Assembly (NCBI GenBank): GCA_031428275.1
Contig: JANPPC010000001.1
Location: forward strand, 84,904-148,903
Length of the DNA stretch: 64,000 bases
Direction: 5' to 3'
From: Pseudobdellovibrio sp031428275
GTDB taxonomy: Bacteria > Bdellovibrionota > Bdellovibrionia > Bdellovibrionales > Bdellovibrionaceae
The notes beneath the pieces were generated by a model. That model had not been told where the DNA came from. It did not search any database and saw nothing but the letters and a program-made list of their open reading frames with translations. How positions within the stretch are numbered: position 1 is the first letter of the stretch; each line of letters opens with the position of its first letter. The translations under genes were made by a program, and so were the position numbers. Shown here one piece after another: positions 51,128-60,257 of the stretch.

Positions 51128-53206
51128 ATGTCGTCTTCAATTAACTTCAAATCCTTGGTCGACAAGTGGCAGAGCCAAAATCCTGCGGCAGCGTCTATGC
51201 ATTGGAGCGGAACTTTCGACCAATATCTTGAGTTGGTAAAAGCTGACCCAAAAATTACGCGAAATGCCTACCAGCGAATGTTCGATATGGTCGTCGAAGC
51301 AGGTACCGAAGAATACATTGATTTTAAAAAGCATGTTGTACGTTACAAATTCTTCGATGACATACCTAACAATGGTAAAGATGCTGTTTTCGGTTTAGAT
51401 GTGCAGTTAATGAAGCTAGTTAACGTACTTAAAGCAGCCGCTCTGGGTTACGGTACCGAAAAACGTGTCATCTTACTTCATGGCCCTGTAGGTTCGGCAA
51501 AGTCGACGATCTGCCGCCGACTTAAAAAAGGCCTAGAAGATTATTCGCGCTCAAGCACAGGCGCGCTCTACACATTCGAATGGATTGATGAAAGCGGTAA
51601 GCTTGACGGAATTTTCGGAAAAGATGTGCGTGTATTTCCTTCGCCGATGAATGAAGAGCCCCTCCTACTGATCCCAGAAGAAATGCGACCGACAATCTGC
51701 GACGAAATAAATCGCGGCCAAGAAGGTCACTTTCGAAGTAAAATTGTCGGCGAGCTGTGCCCTCCGTCACGGTTTATTTTTAAATCGTTAATGGAGAAAT
51801 ACAACGGCGACTTGATGAAAGTTCTTTCGCATGTACGGGTAAAGAGATTTTTTATTTCTGAGGCCGATCGTATCGGTATCGGAACTTTTCAGCCGAAAGA
51901 CGAAAAAAACCAAGACTCGACTGAGCTAACAGGTGATATCAATTATCGCAAAATTGCCGAGTACGGCTCTGATTCAGACCCACGTGCATTTAATTTCGAT
52001 GGAGAATTTAACGTTGCGAACCGCGGCCTTATCGAGTTTGTCGAAGTTCTTAAGCTTGATGTAGCCTTCTTGTACGACTTATTAGGTGCTTCGCAAGAAC
52101 ACCGGGTAAAACCAAAGAAGTTCGCGCAGACTTATATTGATGAAGTTATTATCGGGCATACGAATGAACCTGAATACCGCAAGCTACAAGATAATGAATT
52201 TATGGAAGCTTTACGCGATCGAACGGTCAAGATCGATATTCCGTATATCACCCGGCTTAAAGAAGAAATTAATATTTATAAAAAAGATTTCAATTCACAA
52301 AAACTGCGCGGAATTTCGATCGCGCCGCATACGATTGAAATTGCCGCAATGTGGGCGATTCTTACTCGCTTAGAAAAACCGAAGAAGGCTAACTTAACAC
52401 GTTTGCAAAAGCTAAAATTATATAACGGTAAGACATTGGCAAACTTTACAGAAGATAACGTAAAAGAACTTCGCAAAGAAACGACCCGAGAAGGCTTAGA
52501 CGGTATCTCACCTCGTTATATTCAAGATAAGCTTTCAAATGCGCTTGTTATGGCTCAACAGCTTAACAAAGGTTCTGTTAATCCCTTCATGGTGATGAAT
52601 GAACTTGATAGCGGGCTAAAACATCATTCATTACTATCCAATGAAGACTTGAAGCAAGAGTATAAAGAGCTTTTAGCGATCGTGAAGCAAGAATACGAAG
52701 AGATCATCAAGTCTGAAGTTCAACGTGCGATCAGCGCGGACGACGGAGCATTACAGCGTTTATGTGGAAACTACATTGATAATGTGAAAGCTTTTACGCA
52801 GAAAGAAAAAGTGCGTAATCAATTTACTGGTCACGATGAAGAGCCTGACGAGCGTTTGATGCGCGCGATTGAAGAAAAGATTGAAATTCCCGAATCGCGT
52901 AAAGAAGATTTTAGACGAGAAGTGATGAACTATATCGGCGCCTTGGCAATCGACGGAAAGAAGTTCAACTATAAAATGAATGAGCGACTACATAAAGCAT
53001 TAGAGCTGAAGTTGTTTGAAGACCAAAAAGACAGCATCAAGCTTACATCGCTAGTTAGTTCGGTGGCCGATAAAGACACTCAAGAAAAAATCGATATTGT
53101 TAAATCACGTTTGATTAAAGATTTCGGTTATGACGAGATTTCTGCAACTGATGTACTACATTACGTAGCAAGTATATTTGCTCGTGGAGATGTGAAGAAT
53201 AAATAA
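51128..53206 (+). CDS. prkA: PrkA family serine protein kinase (YeaG)
   Basis: The protein has about 692 residues from the ATG at 51128, with AAGGAG correctly spaced; the GTG five codons upstream overlaps that site. The AAA+ domain has Walker A GPVGSAKST (residues 119-127) and RPTICDEINRGQEGHFRSKIVGEL as the Walker B/sensor region. The C-terminal ~250 residues are the PrkA kinase-like domain. Its target is unknown, and E. coli YeaG acts in starvation and nitrogen stress. It begins the conserved prkA-yeaH-spoVR operon. Confidence 0.94.
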   Translation: MSSSINFKSLVDKWQSQNPAAASMHWSGTFDQYLELVKADPKITRNAYQRMFDMVVEAGTEEYIDFKKHVVRYKFFDDIPNNGKDAVFGLDVQLMKLVNVLKAAALGYGTEKRVILLHGPVGSAKSTICRRLKKGLEDYSRSSTGALYTFEWIDESGKLDGIFGKDVRVFPSPMNEEPLLLIPEEMRPTICDEINRGQEGHFRSKIVGELCPPSRFIFKSLMEKYNGDLMKVLSHVRVKRFFISEADRIGIGTFQPKDEKNQDSTELTGDINYRKIAEYGSDSDPRAFNFDGEFNVANRGLIEFVEVLKLDVAFLYDLLGASQEHRVKPKKFAQTYIDEVIIGHTNEPEYRKLQDNEFMEALRDRTVKIDIPYITRLKEEINIYKKDFNSQKLRGISIAPHTIEIAAMWAILTRLEKPKKANLTRLQKLKLYNGKTLANFTEDNVKELRKETTREGLDGISPRYIQDKLSNALVMAQQLNKGSVNPFMVMNELDSGLKHHSLLSNEDLKQEYKELLAIVKQEYEEIIKSEVQRAISADDGALQRLCGNYIDNVKAFTQKEKVRNQFTGHDEEPDERLMRAIEEKIEIPESRKEDFRREVMNYIGALAIDGKKFNYKMNERLHKALELKLFEDQKDSIKLTSLVSSVADKDTQEKIDIVKSRLIKDFGYDEISATDVLHYVASIFARGDVKNK

Positions 53207-54303
53207 TGGCAATACGCGAAGATCAAAGCCGTTTTAAAAGTATCATCAAGGGTAAAGTTCGTGACGACTTTAAAAAGTACGTTACGAACGGGGAATTGAT
53301 TGGTAAGCGCGAAGAAGAATATGTAAAAATTCCGATGCCGCGAATTGATATCCCATCCTTCCGTTACGGACCAAAGCAAGACGAACAAGGCGTAGGGCAA
53401 GGGGATGGTGATCCGGGCCAGGGTCAAGGTCAGCCTGGTGATGGTCAAGGGGAAGCGGGTAAGAATCCCGGCGAGCATATTCTTGAAGTTGAAATGTCGA
53501 TGGACGAACTTGCCGAGATCCTTGGTGAAAAGTTAGAACTTCCTATGATTCAGCCAAAAGGTTCAAAAAATATCATGGCTGAAAAGAATCGGTACTCGGG
53601 CATGGCTCCGGTCGGACCAGAAGGTTTACGAAAATTCAAACAAACCTACAAAAAAGCTTTAACCCGATATATCTCATCGGGAACATACAACCCAAGTGAA
53701 CCTGTTATTGTTCCGATTCGCCGTGACTTTCAATATCGCTCGGTTAAAAAGACTCAGCAACCACAAACAAAAGCGGTTGTTATCTATATGATGGACGTGT
53801 CGGGCTCAATGGGTGACGAACAGAAAGAGATCGTGCGCTTAGAATCTTTTTGGATCAACACGTGGCTAAAAAAGCATTATAAGGGCCTCGAAACACGTTT
53901 TATTATTCACGATGCGGCAGCTAAAGAAGTAAACGAAGAAACCTTTTTTAAAACCAGTGAATCGGGCGGTACGTTAATTAGTTCGGCTTATAAACTTTGC
54001 CAAGAGATCATCAAAGCTGATTATCCAACAAGTGAATGGAATATTTACCCATTTCATTTTAGCGACGGCGATAACTGGAGCGGCGAAGACACGCGTATCT
54101 GTTTATCATTACTAAAAGAATTTTTCTTACCAAATGTAAACGTTTTCTCGTACGGGCAAGTTGAAAGTAAGTACGGTAGCGGGCAGTTTTTAAAAGACCT
54201 GCAAAAAGAATTCTCTAACGATGATCGTCTAACTTTAAGTCAAATTGAAAGTCGTGATAAAATTTTAGACTCTATTAAAGATTTCTTAGGAAAAGGAAAA
54301 TAG
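53206..54303 (+). CDS. yeaH: YeaH/YhbH family protein (DUF444)
   Basis: This 365-residue protein overlaps the prkA stop by one base (TAATG). It has an N-terminal YeaH motif (DQSRFKSIIKGKVRDDFKKYV), a Gly/Gln/Asp-rich linker (~residues 65-90), and a von Willebrand-A-like domain with YMMDVSGSMGDEQKE (MIDAS D-x-S-x-S) near residue 198. It always accompanies PrkA and SpoVR; the molecular role is unknown. Confidence 0.94.
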   Translation: MAIREDQSRFKSIIKGKVRDDFKKYVTNGELIGKREEEYVKIPMPRIDIPSFRYGPKQDEQGVGQGDGDPGQGQGQPGDGQGEAGKNPGEHILEVEMSMDELAEILGEKLELPMIQPKGSKNIMAEKNRYSGMAPVGPEGLRKFKQTYKKALTRYISSGTYNPSEPVIVPIRRDFQYRSVKKTQQPQTKAVVIYMMDVSGSMGDEQKEIVRLESFWINTWLKKHYKGLETRFIIHDAAAKEVNEETFFKTSESGGTLISSAYKLCQEIIKADYPTSEWNIYPFHFSDGDNWSGEDTRICLSLLKEFFLPNVNVFSYGQVESKYGSGQFLKDLQKEFSNDDRLTLSQIESRDKILDSIKDFLGKGK

Positions 54304-54333
54304 TACCTACTATTTTTCAAGAAGGAGACTCGC

Positions 54334-55860
54334 GTGGCTAATTTAACATTAGAACTCGAAGCGGAGCGTAAGAAAATTTGTCAGATCGCAAAAAATTGCG
54401 GCCTTGATGGTTTTGAAACTGTATTTGAATTAATTAATTACGATCAAATTAGTCAGATTGCATCTTACGGAGGTTTTCCCGTACGTTACCCACATTGGAA
54501 ATTCGGTATGGAGTACGAACAACTTTCTAAATCCTACGAATACGGTTTATCAAAAATCTACGAAATGGTGATAAACACAGACCCTTGCTATGCGTACTTG
54601 ATGGAAGGTAATTCCATGATGGACCAAAAATTAGTTATGGCGCACGTTTACGGACACTGCGACTTTTTTAAAAATAATATATGGTTTTCAAAGACAAATC
54701 GTAAAATGATGGACGAGATGGCTAATCACGCCACCCGCATTCGCCGTTACATTGATCGCCATGGCTATGAAAATGTCGAACGGTTTATTGATACCTGTCT
54801 TAGTTTAGAAAATTTAATTGATCGTCATAGTATCTTGAATGGCCCTCAGAAATTTACTGATACCGCCCCGCAAGAAAAAAATGATCACTACCTATTTAAG
54901 GTAGAGAAGTCTTACATGCGAAACTATATCAATCCACCGACGTACATTGCTGAACAAGAATTAAAACAGGCTGAACGAATGGCTCACAAATCGACTTTTC
55001 CAAATAGCCCTGTACGCGATGTATTGTCATTTATGATCAGCTACGCCCCGCTTGAAGACTGGCAACAAGATATCTTAACAATTATTCGTGACGAATCTTA
55101 TTATTTTGCTCCGCAGGGTATGACCAAGACCTTAAACGAGGGCTGGGCCTCTTACTGGCATTCGCATATGATGACTCGTTATATTTTAAACGACTCTGAA
55201 ATTATTGATTTCGCCGATCATCATTCGGGAACCACCTTCATGCAGATGGGCGGCTACAACCCTTATAAAGTAGGAATCGAGCTGTTTCGCGATATCGAAG
55301 AGCGTTGGGATAAAGGCAAATTCGGCCGCGAGTGGGACGATTGCGACGACGTGCGTGAAAGAAAAAACTGGAATAAAAATACCAAAATGGGCCGAGATAA
55401 GATTTTCGAGATTCGAAAAATATATAATGACGTTACTTTTATTGACGAGTTCTTAACTGAAGATTTTTGTATTCGTAATAAAATGTTTATCTACAAGCTT
55501 AATAATGAAACTAATCGATTTGAGGTCAATACTCGAGACTTCAAGGCCATCAAGGCGCAGCTGTTATTTCAAATGACAAATTTTGGGCAGCCTATTATCA
55601 AGATCGAAAACGCGAATTTCGAGAATCGCGGTGAGCTTCTATTAAACCACGTTCATGAAGGTCTTGATTTACAACCGAAGTATATGGATGCAACAATGAG
55701 GAATCTTTTTACGATATGGAAGCGCCCGGTGAACATGGTTACAATCATGGATAACGAGCCGCAGCTTTTCAGATTCGATGGAAGTGAATATACAAAGCAT
55801 AGTTTGAATAACGAAAAGACGACGGAACAAGGCACCCAAACGGAGTTTCCGAAGATTTGA
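54334..55860 (+). CDS. SpoVR family protein
   Basis: This 508-residue protein contains the SpoVR signatures YPHWKFGMEYEQL, VMAHVYGHCDFF (conserved His residues) and TKTLNEGWASYWH. The family name comes from Bacillus cortex formation, but here, as in other Gram-negatives, it is the third gene of the prkA operon. The start is a GTG with AAGGAGA upstream. Predicted cytoplasmic. Confidence 0.94.
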   Translation: MANLTLELEAERKKICQIAKNCGLDGFETVFELINYDQISQIASYGGFPVRYPHWKFGMEYEQLSKSYEYGLSKIYEMVINTDPCYAYLMEGNSMMDQKLVMAHVYGHCDFFKNNIWFSKTNRKMMDEMANHATRIRRYIDRHGYENVERFIDTCLSLENLIDRHSILNGPQKFTDTAPQEKNDHYLFKVEKSYMRNYINPPTYIAEQELKQAERMAHKSTFPNSPVRDVLSFMISYAPLEDWQQDILTIIRDESYYFAPQGMTKTLNEGWASYWHSHMMTRYILNDSEIIDFADHHSGTTFMQMGGYNPYKVGIELFRDIEERWDKGKFGREWDDCDDVRERKNWNKNTKMGRDKIFEIRKIYNDVTFIDEFLTEDFCIRNKMFIYKLNNETNRFEVNTRDFKAIKAQLLFQMTNFGQPIIKIENANFENRGELLLNHVHEGLDLQPKYMDATMRNLFTIWKRPVNMVTIMDNEPQLFRFDGSEYTKHSLNNEKTTEQGTQTEFPKI

Positions 55861-55909
55861 CGTAAGTCATAATTTCATAAAGTACCATACTTTAACCGGG
55901 AGCCACTGT

Positions 55910-56275
55910 TTGTCGACCAAAGACCGATTTCTTGTCTACTCAACTGATCCAAAAGATCAGGCCATTATTTCTGGAAAAGCACAGAAAGACCAAGAATTGG
56001 TTCGTGTAAACGATTTAGTTTTAAAGAACAACTTCACTGCTGTCTTCAGGATGGAATCCAATGGGCGGGGCGGTAAAACCGTAACCGTCGTCGACAAGCT
56101 TCCTGCCCACGAAACTTTTATCAAAGAATTAACATCAGAACTCAAAAAAAAGTGCGGCGTCGGAGGCTCTTCTTTTATTAAAGACGGCATTGGCGTCATA
56201 GAAATTCAGGGCGACAAGCGCGAAGCTATCAAGAAAATATTTGAATCAAAAAAAATTAAGTATAAAGGGGTCTAG
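55910..56275 (+). CDS. yciH: YciH/SUI1 family translation initiation factor
   Basis: This 121-residue protein has the SUI1/eIF1 core: FRMESNGRGGKTVTVVDKLP, KKCGVGGSSFIKDG and IEIQGDKREAIKKIFESK. YciH discriminates against wrong initiation complexes in E. coli. It starts at a TTG with GGGAG upstream, which may keep expression low. It follows spoVR by 49 bases and precedes the response regulator by 2 bases, so stress and translation control may be co-expressed. Confidence 0.9.
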   Translation: MSTKDRFLVYSTDPKDQAIISGKAQKDQELVRVNDLVLKNNFTAVFRMESNGRGGKTVTVVDKLPAHETFIKELTSELKKKCGVGGSSFIKDGIGVIEIQGDKREAIKKIFESKKIKYKGV

Positions 56276-56277
56276 CC

Positions 56278-56949
56278 ATGAAAAAAATAGCGATTATAGA
56301 TGACTTCGAAGAGAGCTGTCAGCTGATATCTGAGATTTTAAGCCCTTACTTCAGTTGCCAATATATCTGCCAAGCAGAAAAGGCCTTAGATTTCGTACAG
56401 ACTATGCGGCCAGATCTTATTTTGATGGACTACAAAATGCCCCACGTTACGGGCGTTGAGCTTTGCAAAGCGATTAAAGATGTTCCTTCTTTGAAGCAAA
56501 TTCCCATCGTATTTATATCTGGAGCAGTTACACCTGACGAGCGAATAGAAACTTTAGAGTCTGGTGGAGACGATTTTATCTCTAAGCCATTTCATCCTAA
56601 AGAGCTTTTTTTGCGGGTTACAAAGCGTTTGAAAGATTATAGTGATAGTTCGGCAGGCATCATAGATGTCGGCAATTTACGAATGAATTTAAGCTCGCGG
56701 CAATGTTATGTAAATAATAATGAGGTCACTTTAACCCCAAAGCAGTTTGAAATCCTGAAGTTACTTATTGAAAATAAGGCGCAACTTGTATCGCGGCAAA
56801 CTTTCATGAAAGAAATCTGGGGCCATTCGGAAGTGACTCCGCGAAATGTAGATTCGCAAATTAATTACCTAAAAAAGAAAATCGACGGTTTCGTCGGAAA
56901 TATCACGGCCGTGCCAAGCTATGGTTACCGACTTGATATGAAAAATTAA
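56278..56949 (+). CDS. OmpR-type response regulator
   Basis: This 223-residue protein has a receiver domain with acidic pair D12/D13 region (AIIDDFEES), phospho-acceptor D51 in LILMDYKMP and Lys in DDFISKPFHP. Residues ~125-220 form a winged-helix trans_reg_C domain (LTPKQFEILKLLIENKAQLVSRQTFMKEIWG). It is 2 bases after yciH, so it is probably in the prkA operon or its tail. No cognate kinase is beside it. Confidence 0.92.
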   Translation: MKKIAIIDDFEESCQLISEILSPYFSCQYICQAEKALDFVQTMRPDLILMDYKMPHVTGVELCKAIKDVPSLKQIPIVFISGAVTPDERIETLESGGDDFISKPFHPKELFLRVTKRLKDYSDSSAGIIDVGNLRMNLSSRQCYVNNNEVTLTPKQFEILKLLIENKAQLVSRQTFMKEIWGHSEVTPRNVDSQINYLKKKIDGFVGNITAVPSYGYRLDMKN

Positions 56950-56964
56950 TTTGAGTAAACGAAG

Positions 56965-57471
56965 TCAGGGACTGGGTTTTGGCTTTGCTCTTTTTTTTCG
57001 AAAAAAATCTTTAAGTATTTTACTGCTCTCTTCTTGAAGGGGCCCTTGCTGAATCTCAAATCGATGGTTCAGTTTCTCATGTTTTGATAGATCAGTTAAA
57101 CTTCCGAGGGCTCCGGCCTTTGGGTCATGCGTGGCGAACACCACGCGATCAATTCGGGCTTGAACTAAGGCTCCGGCGCACATGAAACAGGGCTCAAGGG
57201 TTACATACATCGTAAAACCGGTTAGGCGCCAAGTGGCCAGTTTCTTACAGGCGCGGTGAATCGCGACCAGTTCGGCATGACCTAAGACCGTGGTTTTGGT
57301 TTCACGTAGGTTCATGCTTTGAGAAATAATTTTGCCGTTTTTACCGACAATCAGTGCGGCTACGGGAACTTCTCCCGCCAACTCGCTCTTGCGAGCCAAG
57401 GCGATTGCTTTTTTCATGAACTTCAGATCTGTTTGATGCTGGTCGTCATCAGCCTGATTCATAAGTGTCAT
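56965..57471 (-). CDS. tadA: tRNA adenosine(34) deaminase TadA
   Basis: This 168-residue protein has the zinc and catalytic set H65-A-E67 and P94-C95-x-x-C98 (TLEPCFMCAGAL), with DPKAGALGSLTDL typical of TadA, which converts A34 to inosine in tRNA-Arg(ACG). The ATG has AAGGGA eight bases upstream. It is divergent from rpsU and its start region overlaps the rpsU promoter candidate. Confidence 0.94.
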   Translation of the reverse strand: MTLMNQADDDQHQTDLKFMKKAIALARKSELAGEVPVAALIVGKNGKIISQSMNLRETKTTVLGHAELVAIHRACKKLATWRLTGFTMYVTLEPCFMCAGALVQARIDRVVFATHDPKAGALGSLTDLSKHEKLNHRFEIQQGPLQEESSKILKDFFRKKRAKPKPSP

Positions 57472-57493
57472 TCGGGGGTCCCTTTGCTATACA
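57465..57493 (+). promoter_or_regulatory. Promoter of the rpsU-dnaG-rpoD operon
   Basis: GTGTCA (57465-57470, 4 of 6 consensus), a 17-base spacer and TATACA (57488-57493), preceded by an extended TGC. This would start transcription about 73 bases before rpsU, inside the region divergent from tadA. Confidence 0.45.
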
Positions 57494-57572
57494 CTGCTTA
57501 TTTGAATTTCATTCTACGATCAAGCGAATTGATCTAAACCCTTTAAACCACATTGGAAGGCGGGTGACGACA

Positions 57573-57773
57573 GTGGCATTAGTTAAAATTAAAGACGGCG
57601 AAAGCTTCGAAGGAGCATTCCGTAAATTTAAAAAATCTTGCGAAAAAGCAGGTATTCTTTCTGAAATCAAAAAGCGTGAGCATTTTGAGAAACCAAGCGT
57701 ATCGGACAAGAAAAAGTCGATTGCAGCACGTAAACGTGCGAACAAGAAAACTCGCCGTAGCTGGGGTGAATAG
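57573..57773 (+). CDS. rpsU: 30S ribosomal protein S21
   Basis: This 66-residue protein matches S21: KIKDGESFEGAFRKFKKSCEKAGILSE, KKREHFEKPS and a basic C-terminus. The most likely start is the GTG at 57573, which aligns with the N-terminus of other S21 proteins and has AAGGCGGG upstream; a GTG three codons earlier is possible. S21 takes part in initiation on the 30S platform. It is the first gene of the macromolecular-synthesis operon. Confidence 0.93.
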   Translation: MALVKIKDGESFEGAFRKFKKSCEKAGILSEIKKREHFEKPSVSDKKKSIAARKRANKKTRRSWGE

Positions 57774-57815
57774 TTCTGCGGCGTAAGCCTCAGAGCTGTT
57801 GCTCTAGATAAATGA

Positions 57816-57850
57816 AGCCATCAACGTTTTCGTTGGTGGCTGATTTTTTT
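57816..57850 (+). terminator. Attenuator-like terminator between rpsU and yqeY
   Basis: AGCCATCAACG (57816-57826), a TTTT loop and CGTTGGTGGCT (57831-57841) form an 11-bp stem with one G-U pair, followed by GATTTTTTT. E. coli has a partial terminator at the same place after rpsU, which sets the high S21 to DnaG ratio. A similar role is inferred. Confidence 0.85.
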
Positions 57851-57881
57851 AAATTCTGAAAATTATCCGGATGGAGATCTC

Positions 57882-58328
57882 ATGGAAATTCGTGAACAAA
57901 TCTTGGCTGACATCAAAGCCGCAATGATCGCAAAAGACTCAGTTAAATTAAACACACTTCGTTTTTTAAACTCAGCAATCAAAAACAAAGAAATCGAACT
58001 TAGACCAACTCCACTTGTTGTTGACGACATTATGGGCGTGATTAAGAAAATCGTTAAGCAACGCAAAGAATCAATCGACCAATTTACCACTGCCAATCGT
58101 CAAGACCTTGTTGATCAAGAAACGGCAGAGTTAAAAGTCATGGAAGCCTACATGCCGCAACAGATGACGAAAGAACAAGTTGAAAAACTTGTGGCTGACG
58201 TGATCGCCGCGACAGGAGCTAAAACTGTGAAAGACATGGGTACAGTAATGAAAGAGTGCCAAGCGCGCTCTGCTGGCTTAGCCGATGGTAAAATGATGAG
58301 TGAAATCATCAAAGCGAAGCTAGCATAA
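57882..58328 (+). CDS. yqeY: GatB/YqeY domain-containing protein
   Basis: This 148-residue protein contains the YqeY motifs REQILADIKAAMIAKDSVKLNTLRFLNSAIKNKEIE and YMPQQMTKEQ, with the tail MGTVMKECQARSAGLADGK. The domain resembles the tRNA-binding tail of GatB amidotransferase. In many bacteria it lies between rpsU and dnaG as here. Function unresolved. The Shine-Dalgarno is GGAG. Confidence 0.94.
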   Translation: MEIREQILADIKAAMIAKDSVKLNTLRFLNSAIKNKEIELRPTPLVVDDIMGVIKKIVKQRKESIDQFTTANRQDLVDQETAELKVMEAYMPQQMTKEQVEKLVADVIAATGAKTVKDMGTVMKECQARSAGLADGKMMSEIIKAKLA

Positions 58329-58363
58329 TAGCATAGACGGCTCTGAAACTTATGGAGACCTAA

Positions 58364-60223
58364 GTGCGATACCCACCCGAATTTGTAGACCGTGTAACTG
58401 AAGCCAATAACATCGCCGATATTATTGGTCAGTACACGCAGTTAAAGCAAAGCGGAAATGGCTATATGGGCCGCTGTCCTTTCCCAGACCACGCAGAGAA
58501 AACGGCTAGCTTTTCGGTATCTGAGACGAAACAAGTTTACCACTGCTTTGGTTGCAAAAAGAGCGGCAATATTTTTACATTTTTAAAAGATTACAACGGC
58601 ATGAATTTTCCGGAAGCGATGGAATACTTGGCCGATCGTTCAGGAACTCCTCTGCCAGAAATTCAAAAAGATCAAAACGATCAGTATCAAGTTCAGCAAG
58701 ATAAGAAAAAAGCCATGATGCGCGCAAATAAGTTAGCATCTGATTTTTTCTTCGAAACTTTAAAGCGTGCGCCAATTGATTCGCCGATTAAGCAGTACGT
58801 TCAAAAAAGAAAGTTAACGGCTGAGACCATTCAAGAATTTCAGATCGGATACGCTCCGACCGAATGGGAAGGTCTTTCGCAGCATCTACATACGAAAAAC
58901 ATTACATCTAGTTTGGCTGAAGAGGCTAAATTAGTTAAAGCGCGCAATGGTGGTAATGGCCACTTCGATATCTTTCGTGATCGGTTGATGTTTCCGATTT
59001 TGTCTCCGATGGGTGAGGTATTAGCTTTTGGCGGTCGCATCATCGAACAAGGCGAGCCGAAATATTTAAATAGCCCCGAGACCTTAGTATTTCATAAAAA
59101 CAAAGTGTTGTATGGCTTAGCACATACGGCGAAATATATTCGCGCTGAAGACGCCGTGGTGATCGTTGAAGGTTACATGGATCTGGTTTCGATCTTTCAA
59201 GCGGGCGTAAAGAACGTGGCGGCCAGCATGGGCACCGCATTAACCGCCGAGCACGCGAAACTCATCAAACGATTAACGCCGAACGTGATTGTGTTATTTG
59301 ATAGCGATGAAGCGGGTCAACGTGCGGCCGAACGCAGTCTGCCCCTATTGTTAGCGGCGGGTCTTTACCCACGCGGTTTAGTGTTAACCGACGCGAAAGA
59401 CCCTGATGAGTTTGTGATGAAGTTTGGCGTCGAAGCTCTGCAAAAAAAGATTGCGTCGGCACCAGAACTATTCAACGTTGTTTTGCACATGTGGATGGGT
59501 GACTACAAAGGCGAAGCCTCGCAAAAGGTGAAGTTGATGGACTTAGCTCGGCCTATTTTTGATGCTATTCCTGACCCAAGGCTGAAAAGTCTATACGCGA
59601 CCGAGCTTTCTCAGCGCATGAATGTGGGAATTGATTGGGTGCGTTCAGCGGTATCGGGGCAGCCAAAGCCGGCTCCGGGGCGTGATTTTAAACCTGCGTC
59701 CGACACAAATGCGAACTCAGCGGGTGGGCCTGTTCAGCCTAAACCACAGGTTGATCAGCCTCGTAAGCCCGTATTTTTGTTATCAGGTGCTTCTCAGGCA
59801 GAAATTTTATTACTGCAACTTTCACTCAAGAGTCGTGCCAATTTCGAGATCGTGTTGAACCAGTCGGGTCAGCAAATCTTAAGCCAAATCACGCATTTAG
59901 GAGTGAAAGCACTACTCGAAAAAGCCGAGCAAGTTTATAGACAAGACCTCGAGAAGTTTGATAGATTGACCAGTCTGTTGATCGACTATGTGGATAAGCC
60001 TGAATTAATGTTTTCAAATTCTTCGTTGGGTTCGACAGAATTCGATGAAGAAAAAGAAAATAAAATGATTCAAGATTGTTGTCGTCGAATTCAACAAACG
60101 TTTTTGAAAGAGCAAGTGAAAAAAATTGCTTTAGGCCTGAAACAAAATGTGGATGACGGCATGTTAACGGAAATTTCGGATCTGCAAAAGAACCGATTGT
60201 CGTTGAACAAAAACGAGAAGTAA
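58364..60223 (+). CDS. dnaG: DNA primase DnaG
   Basis: This 619-residue protein has an N-terminal CHC2-type zinc finger (CPFPDHAEKTASF...YHCFGC), a Toprim domain with VIVEGYMD and VLFDSDEAGQRA, and a C-terminal DnaB-binding helical region. The zinc-finger spacing C-x4-H differs from the usual C-x2-H by two residues. The start is a GTG with GGAGACC upstream. It makes RNA primers at the replication fork. Confidence 0.95.
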   Translation: MRYPPEFVDRVTEANNIADIIGQYTQLKQSGNGYMGRCPFPDHAEKTASFSVSETKQVYHCFGCKKSGNIFTFLKDYNGMNFPEAMEYLADRSGTPLPEIQKDQNDQYQVQQDKKKAMMRANKLASDFFFETLKRAPIDSPIKQYVQKRKLTAETIQEFQIGYAPTEWEGLSQHLHTKNITSSLAEEAKLVKARNGGNGHFDIFRDRLMFPILSPMGEVLAFGGRIIEQGEPKYLNSPETLVFHKNKVLYGLAHTAKYIRAEDAVVIVEGYMDLVSIFQAGVKNVAASMGTALTAEHAKLIKRLTPNVIVLFDSDEAGQRAAERSLPLLLAAGLYPRGLVLTDAKDPDEFVMKFGVEALQKKIASAPELFNVVLHMWMGDYKGEASQKVKLMDLARPIFDAIPDPRLKSLYATELSQRMNVGIDWVRSAVSGQPKPAPGRDFKPASDTNANSAGGPVQPKPQVDQPRKPVFLLSGASQAEILLLQLSLKSRANFEIVLNQSGQQILSQITHLGVKALLEKAEQVYRQDLEKFDRLTSLLIDYVDKPELMFSNSSLGSTEFDEEKENKMIQDCCRRIQQTFLKEQVKKIALGLKQNVDDGMLTEISDLQKNRLSLNKNEK

Positions 60224-60257
60224 TTTTTTTATTAGTTTTATTAAGCGATGGGGTCAA

